Below, one piece after another: positions 59,401-64,000 of a stretch of DNA of 64,000 nt. Location of the stretch: NCBI RefSeq assembly GCF_019578655.1, contig NC_063257.1, forward strand, positions 8,308,001-8,372,000, written 5' to 3'. Each line of letters begins with the position of its first letter. Within the stretch, counting starts at the first letter, position 1. The translations under genes and the position numbers were made by a program. Origin of the DNA: Ricinus communis (taxonomy: Eukaryota > Streptophyta > Magnoliopsida > Malpighiales > Euphorbiaceae). The notes under the pieces are model-generated. The model was given only the letters and a program-made list of their open reading frames with translations. It made no database searches and had not been told where the DNA came from.

Positions 59401-62400
59401 TCTATCATTCATTCACATTTGAGGATTTAATTGTCATCTTTAATTATTATAATACTAACAATTTTCACTTTATTTACATTCATTTTGTTAAGTAATATAT
59501 TTATAATGGACCCTCCTATATTTTTAACATTTAATAAATTAATAATAGTTTTAATCATTAATAATTTGTTTTAAGAAATTAACCTTTTTCTCCTATTGAA
59601 TATTTGATAACGAATAAATTTGATGAAAAGATAGATAGAATATTTAATTATTATAAAAAATATAACTAAACAAAAGAATTTCTATTATTATTGTATCAGA
59701 AAAATATTAGAAATCATTAGATTATATGTCATGTTTTTATTTTATTTATAATACCTTATTGATCAATTAAAAGTAGTGTAATAACTTATTGACATTAAAC
59801 CTGCATATGGTGTTTGTTTTAAGTACGTTTATTTTTAGCTTTAGATCATTAAATATTTAATAACTTAAAAAACTTTTTAATTTATTTAATATATTAATTA
59901 TTAAAATGTCTACTGTATATGAAAAGAAACCTTCAACTAATTAGTGAATATAACAATAATGTCGTGGCCTTATATAGAAAGGTTATTTTTGGTTACCCAC
60001 GGATTAGTAATTCAATAATAACAGAGCATATTAATTAATTTTCTATTATCATTCATGGTATATAATATTACTGAAGTAATTAATTAAAACACTAATGTCC
60101 AATTATTTTATGATCATTCCATGTTTTCCGCAAATGATTAAAGCACATCCTACCTTGCTTTTACTAGGTTTTGTCATATGCTTAGGTTGCTATTAGAATA
60201 CTTATAAAAGAAATTAATTAGGGGTCCATGAAAAATTGAAAGAGGATGCATTAACATGTAATTTCTTAATTAATTTTTCTTTTTGGGTATTTATCATTTA
60301 ATGTGGCTGAATTACACTGGGCAATGAATATACACACTCAAGTAACACAAATTATTTCTAAATTTCATGATTAACACTTAAAATCTAGCTCAAATATCAA
60401 GAATATTTTACTCTTGAGGTAGAAGTTTATTATCTCATATGTATTATTATTACTTTTTATCAGTGTATATATATCTAGATTTAATATAGAGCGTGTCGGG
60501 CAGGATTATTACGAGTGACAAAACATTCTCTCAAGAGTTTTAACGTAATTACATATCTAAAATTTGATAAAAAAAGACTTGTCATCTCATTTATATGCAA
60601 TTGAGATACTAATATCACTTTTAAAGTTAATATAAAAAGATTATTATTATTTTTTAATTATATAGCCACTGGGAGGAGACAATAGAATAAAGTATTTATG
60701 ATAGAATTGAATGTTTCATGCAAAGTAGAAGGAGTAACAGGATTCAGAAAAGAGTCCGTGAAGCAATCAATGCTAACAAAGGAATAAATTAATGGATAGA
60801 TGTTTTTGTGAGAGTCGAGCATGTGTTTCATTCAAAGTTCATGCACATTGTGTGATATTCATTTTGATATTTGCTCCATTGTTTTCTTGGGATGATATAA
60901 CTGCCTATTAATTTCGTATTTAATTTCAGTTTAATTATAAGATTTTATTTTATTTTATTTCAGTTTAATATTTTATAAAAAAAATATATTGACTCTTAGC
61001 AAAAACACACTAATAAGAAAAGAATAGTTAAAGAAAAACATAAAATGTTAATTTTTTTATTGAAAATGTGATTAAATTATAATTAAAATTAAAATTGAAT
61101 AATTGATTTATATTGATAATGTAATTAAATTAAAATTAAAATTTTGTAATCAAAATAAAACTAAGTGCAAAATTCAATAACAATTTATATTATTATTCTG
61201 AATTTTTCTAATTGATAAATTCTTTTAATAAAAAAAAGAACAAAGGATATTGGTTAAATAAGAATATAGATAGACGAGCTTTGTTTTCTAATCTAATAAA
61301 AAGTAAAATCAATAAGTGCAAATCACAAGTAGTAAAATAAATTATATAATAAATCAAATATTTTATCTCCGTATCCGATATGAATTAATGAATTAATAAA
61401 AAAATTAAATAAGTCAAAATCAGTAATAAAAAAGGAAAAAAAAACTACCCATTAACTCAAAGAAAACTGCTCTACTACTTTTTAGTCAAAAAGCTATCTA
61501 TTTTTCTGTATTTTATTTTTGATACATTGGTTTATAATTCCATGTTACATTGGAATACTTAGTTCAAAAATATAATTATTCATGTGACTGACAGGTACTT
61601 TGTGAAATTGCAGGAGGAGATGCATTTCTTGCTTCTTGGAAAGCTTCAATCCGTTAACTCTATCCTGATCGTGAAAGATGATTATTTATGGCACAACTGT
61701 GGGGCTGCATATAATTACTTGTCTCCCCTTAACAACGTTTAGTTTAGATAGTGTCTAGTCCTGTCCTGTGTAAACGAAAAGTTGCTTACACCATTTTAGG
61801 TCAAAATTGGAGTTTGTTTGGGCTTGCAATGCAACTCCACTCTGAACCTTCAAATCACACACTACCCTAACCTTGCAATTCTCATTAGCCTCCCAATAAT
61901 TATGAAACTTGGGTTCGTTGATTAGTACATATCTAGGCTCATGGTTTATTATGGATTCATCATTCATGCACACTTTTTTTTTTTCCTTTTTTCCTTCTCA
62001 AATCGATAATTTTTTCGATTTAATTTAATTCGATAGATGGTATATTATATAATATAAATAATTATTATTTTTTTATTATGATAAATTCACACCAATTACA
62101 ATTATGATATAGAAATTTGAATTCGAAATCTTTTAATTTTTATGGAAAAAAATATCAATCAGACTATATCTAATTAGCATTAGCCCGCCTAGCTGTTTTC
62201 TTAATAACAATATTCCAAAAACTGAATCCATCGTTTATCCGAATCTGTAAATATGTATCAAATACATGTTTCAGAATGCTTCCATCAAACTGAAGTGATG
62301 AACTTATTATTATTAGTATGATGTAAGAATCTGATAGCTTAAAGAAAAAGAATAGTACAAAAAGAAAAAAAGAAAAGAGGAAAGGAACTACTGAAACTTT

Positions 62401-63605
62401 TAGAATCAAGCAGTCCACAGAGCATTATATATATATATATATAGAACTACTTTAACAAGGACTACTACAATTATTAATCACTTTTCTGGAGGGGCCAGTA
62501 TTTTGCTTTGTCTGCATTATTCCTGACATGAACACTATTTTATTTTATCTATTCTTTTCTTCATCACTAAAAGAGGTTATCGTAATGTAGCTTTCACAAA
62601 CACTTTGAAGGAAAACATGGAGAAGATTTTGCTCATTGCCCAATTTTGGTGGCACCCTCATAATCAGCAAGATTCTTAATGATGGAGTTGATAAAAGTTC
62701 AGGCTTAAACCACAAGTACATTGGCAATCAAAACGAATGGAAATCATTGTACCATCAACAGAATTATTTTGAAATTTTTTAACCTGCCAATGTCTATGAT
62801 GTTGTCTCCTGTCTTTTTTTTTTTCTTTTTTTTCCATAAGGAATTGGAAATGGGTTATTTATCAGTGTGATTGAACTGTATCTGTCATCCAATATTGGCC
62901 TTCAAGATTTTCATTTGCAGAGAAATAAATATTACTACTTGCAGTGTGAATACGGAAAAAGGAGACTTGAATGTTGTTCTTGCTACTGCTTTGTGGTTAG
63001 GTCTTTTCCAGTTTGTTTCTTTGATGGTTAGATCATTGGGAGCTAAATTCTGAAAAGGGATTGCATATATAACCCAAAAACAAAAACAGGGATTGCATCT
63101 GCACAAAAATGATTCTTTGTTTCTATCTTTAAATAAAATAATAAATAGGTTTCATGGTGAGAAGACAAAGAAAGTTTATTTGTGTCAATAAATATTATTA
63201 TATTCTGTTAATAGAATAACTCTGATAATCTAATTTATTATGATTATAATTATTTTTAAATGTCATGTTCTAACATTATTTCATAAATATTTTAATTAGT
63301 CATTGCAATACTGTTTATATAATTGCTTTTTATATTAATTATTATTTTTCACTTGCTTGTGTTCTGATGGAGCCTATATACTTTCTATTTCTGGCCTATC
63401 CTATCACATCACTGAATAATTAAATGGTAGTGATTAAAAGTAAGAAGTTAGATTTTCCGTTAACTCTCTGATGAAAAATTTGGGATATGGAAATGTTATA
63501 GAGAGCAATTTCTATCTAAAAAGTCGAACATAACAAACAATATGGAATTATGCTTCATAGTTTTAATTACGTAGAAGCAGCTTCACTTGCATAATCTGTG
63601 GAAGT
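53471..63605. other. Gene-poor AT-rich DNA
   Basis: 10 kb without a supportable gene, tRNA, LTR or long inverted repeat. Microsatellites include (TA)n near 57973-57990 and 62425-62443 and a (TAA)n near 56313-56333. Stretches at 58790-59400 and 61600-61980 are less AT-biased and carry short open frames without recognisable domains. Confidence 0.5.
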
Positions 63606-63838
63606 GAATATTTCAAAGTCTCATCAAAGATCAGAATTCCAACTTCTTTGGAAATTTTATTAATTTGATGAACCAGCAAGCAAGAGCAAAAAGAAAGGAA
63701 CACTTTACTGTGTCAACTGTCAGGATCGAGTAATTGAATATATAGTCTATGGAATTGAATATTTCAAAGTCTCATCAAAGTAGCAGTTTCCTTTGAACTT
63801 CATTAATTTGATAGTGCAGCAAGCAAGAGCAAGGAAAT
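63606..63838. repeat. Imperfect direct repeat, ~90-bp units 151 bp apart
   Basis: GAATATTTCAAAGTCTCATCAAAG occurs at 63606 and 63757. Both copies continue to TTCATTAATTTGAT / TTTTATTAATTTGAT and GCAAGCAAGAGCAA, with small indels between. This is a local duplication with no coding frame. Confidence 0.85.
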
Positions 63839-64000
63839 GTATTTCTTGAAGGAGTCGTAGGATTGTTAGCAGGGAAAGAAAGTGATAAACACACATTAAA
63901 CACAAAAAAGAAGAAAGAAAAAACGACACTGGGCTCTGCGAGGATTGAGGCACTCTCTACCAGTCATATTTTGCTGCTGAAATGCTCCTGTTATTACTTC

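Noticed and set aside
61755..61973. 72-residue minus-strand open frame
   Set aside because: No domain, no paralogue in the window and no promoter evidence. Possible but unsupported.
1..64000. CRISPR arrays, bacterial operons, rRNA or organelle insertions
   Set aside because: No spaced direct-repeat arrays, rRNA cores or organelle genes were recognised. The content is eukaryotic nuclear.

Overview
The window is nuclear DNA of a flowering plant, almost certainly a eudicot. It holds intronless and intron-bearing genes with GT/AG splice sites, degraded Ty1/copia and Ty3 retrotransposons, very AT-rich spacers, and plant-only families: an L-type lectin receptor kinase, a receptor-like protein (RLP), a plant U-box/ARM protein, an IDA-LIKE peptide and a PRAF (PH-RCC1-FYVE-BRX) protein. 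The species cannot be named from this sequence.

Left arm (1-23 kb): a tandem RLP pair buried in transposons. A minus-strand copia element (A) runs from the window edge to 4517. Its visible LTR (3901-4517) sits inside RLP copy 1, which is a pseudogene. Copy 2 (7895-10483) is nearly full length, but its cytoplasmic tail is cut by an apparent 1-nt shift in a T run. Next come a non-coding element with inverted ends (10924-11637), a broken PEARLI4-like remnant, a copia fragment (B), a small Ty3-type element with only gag and protease (13656-16016), and a decayed minus-strand copia element (C). Element C is split by a 2,963-bp solo LTR (18680-21642) flanked by a perfect 5-bp duplication.

Centre (23.9-32.5 kb): the lectin receptor kinase (LecRK-S.6-like, minus) and a plastid mitoferrin-like carrier (MFL1-like, plus) stand head to head. 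Their 704-bp shared upstream region carries a 46-bp repeat with AACGG/CCGTT palindromes. A PUB27/28-type U-box E3 ligase gene follows at 31234-32436. From memory, LecRK-S.6, MFL1 and a PRAF gene are neighbours in Arabidopsis (At5g42120, At5g42130, At5g42140), so this looks like conserved microsynteny.

Right arm (32.5-64 kb): AT-rich and gene-poor. It holds a second element with inverted ends, a strong foldback element (34241-34709), one IDA-LIKE peptide gene (39551-39784) and the nine-exon PRAF gene (44204-50683, minus, 1,114 residues). I could not support any gene from 50.7 to 64 kb. The genes are independent loci, not an operon. The common themes are cell-surface signalling (RLPs, LecRK, IDL peptide), protein turnover (U-box), plastid metal transport and membrane/small-GTPase signalling (PRAF).
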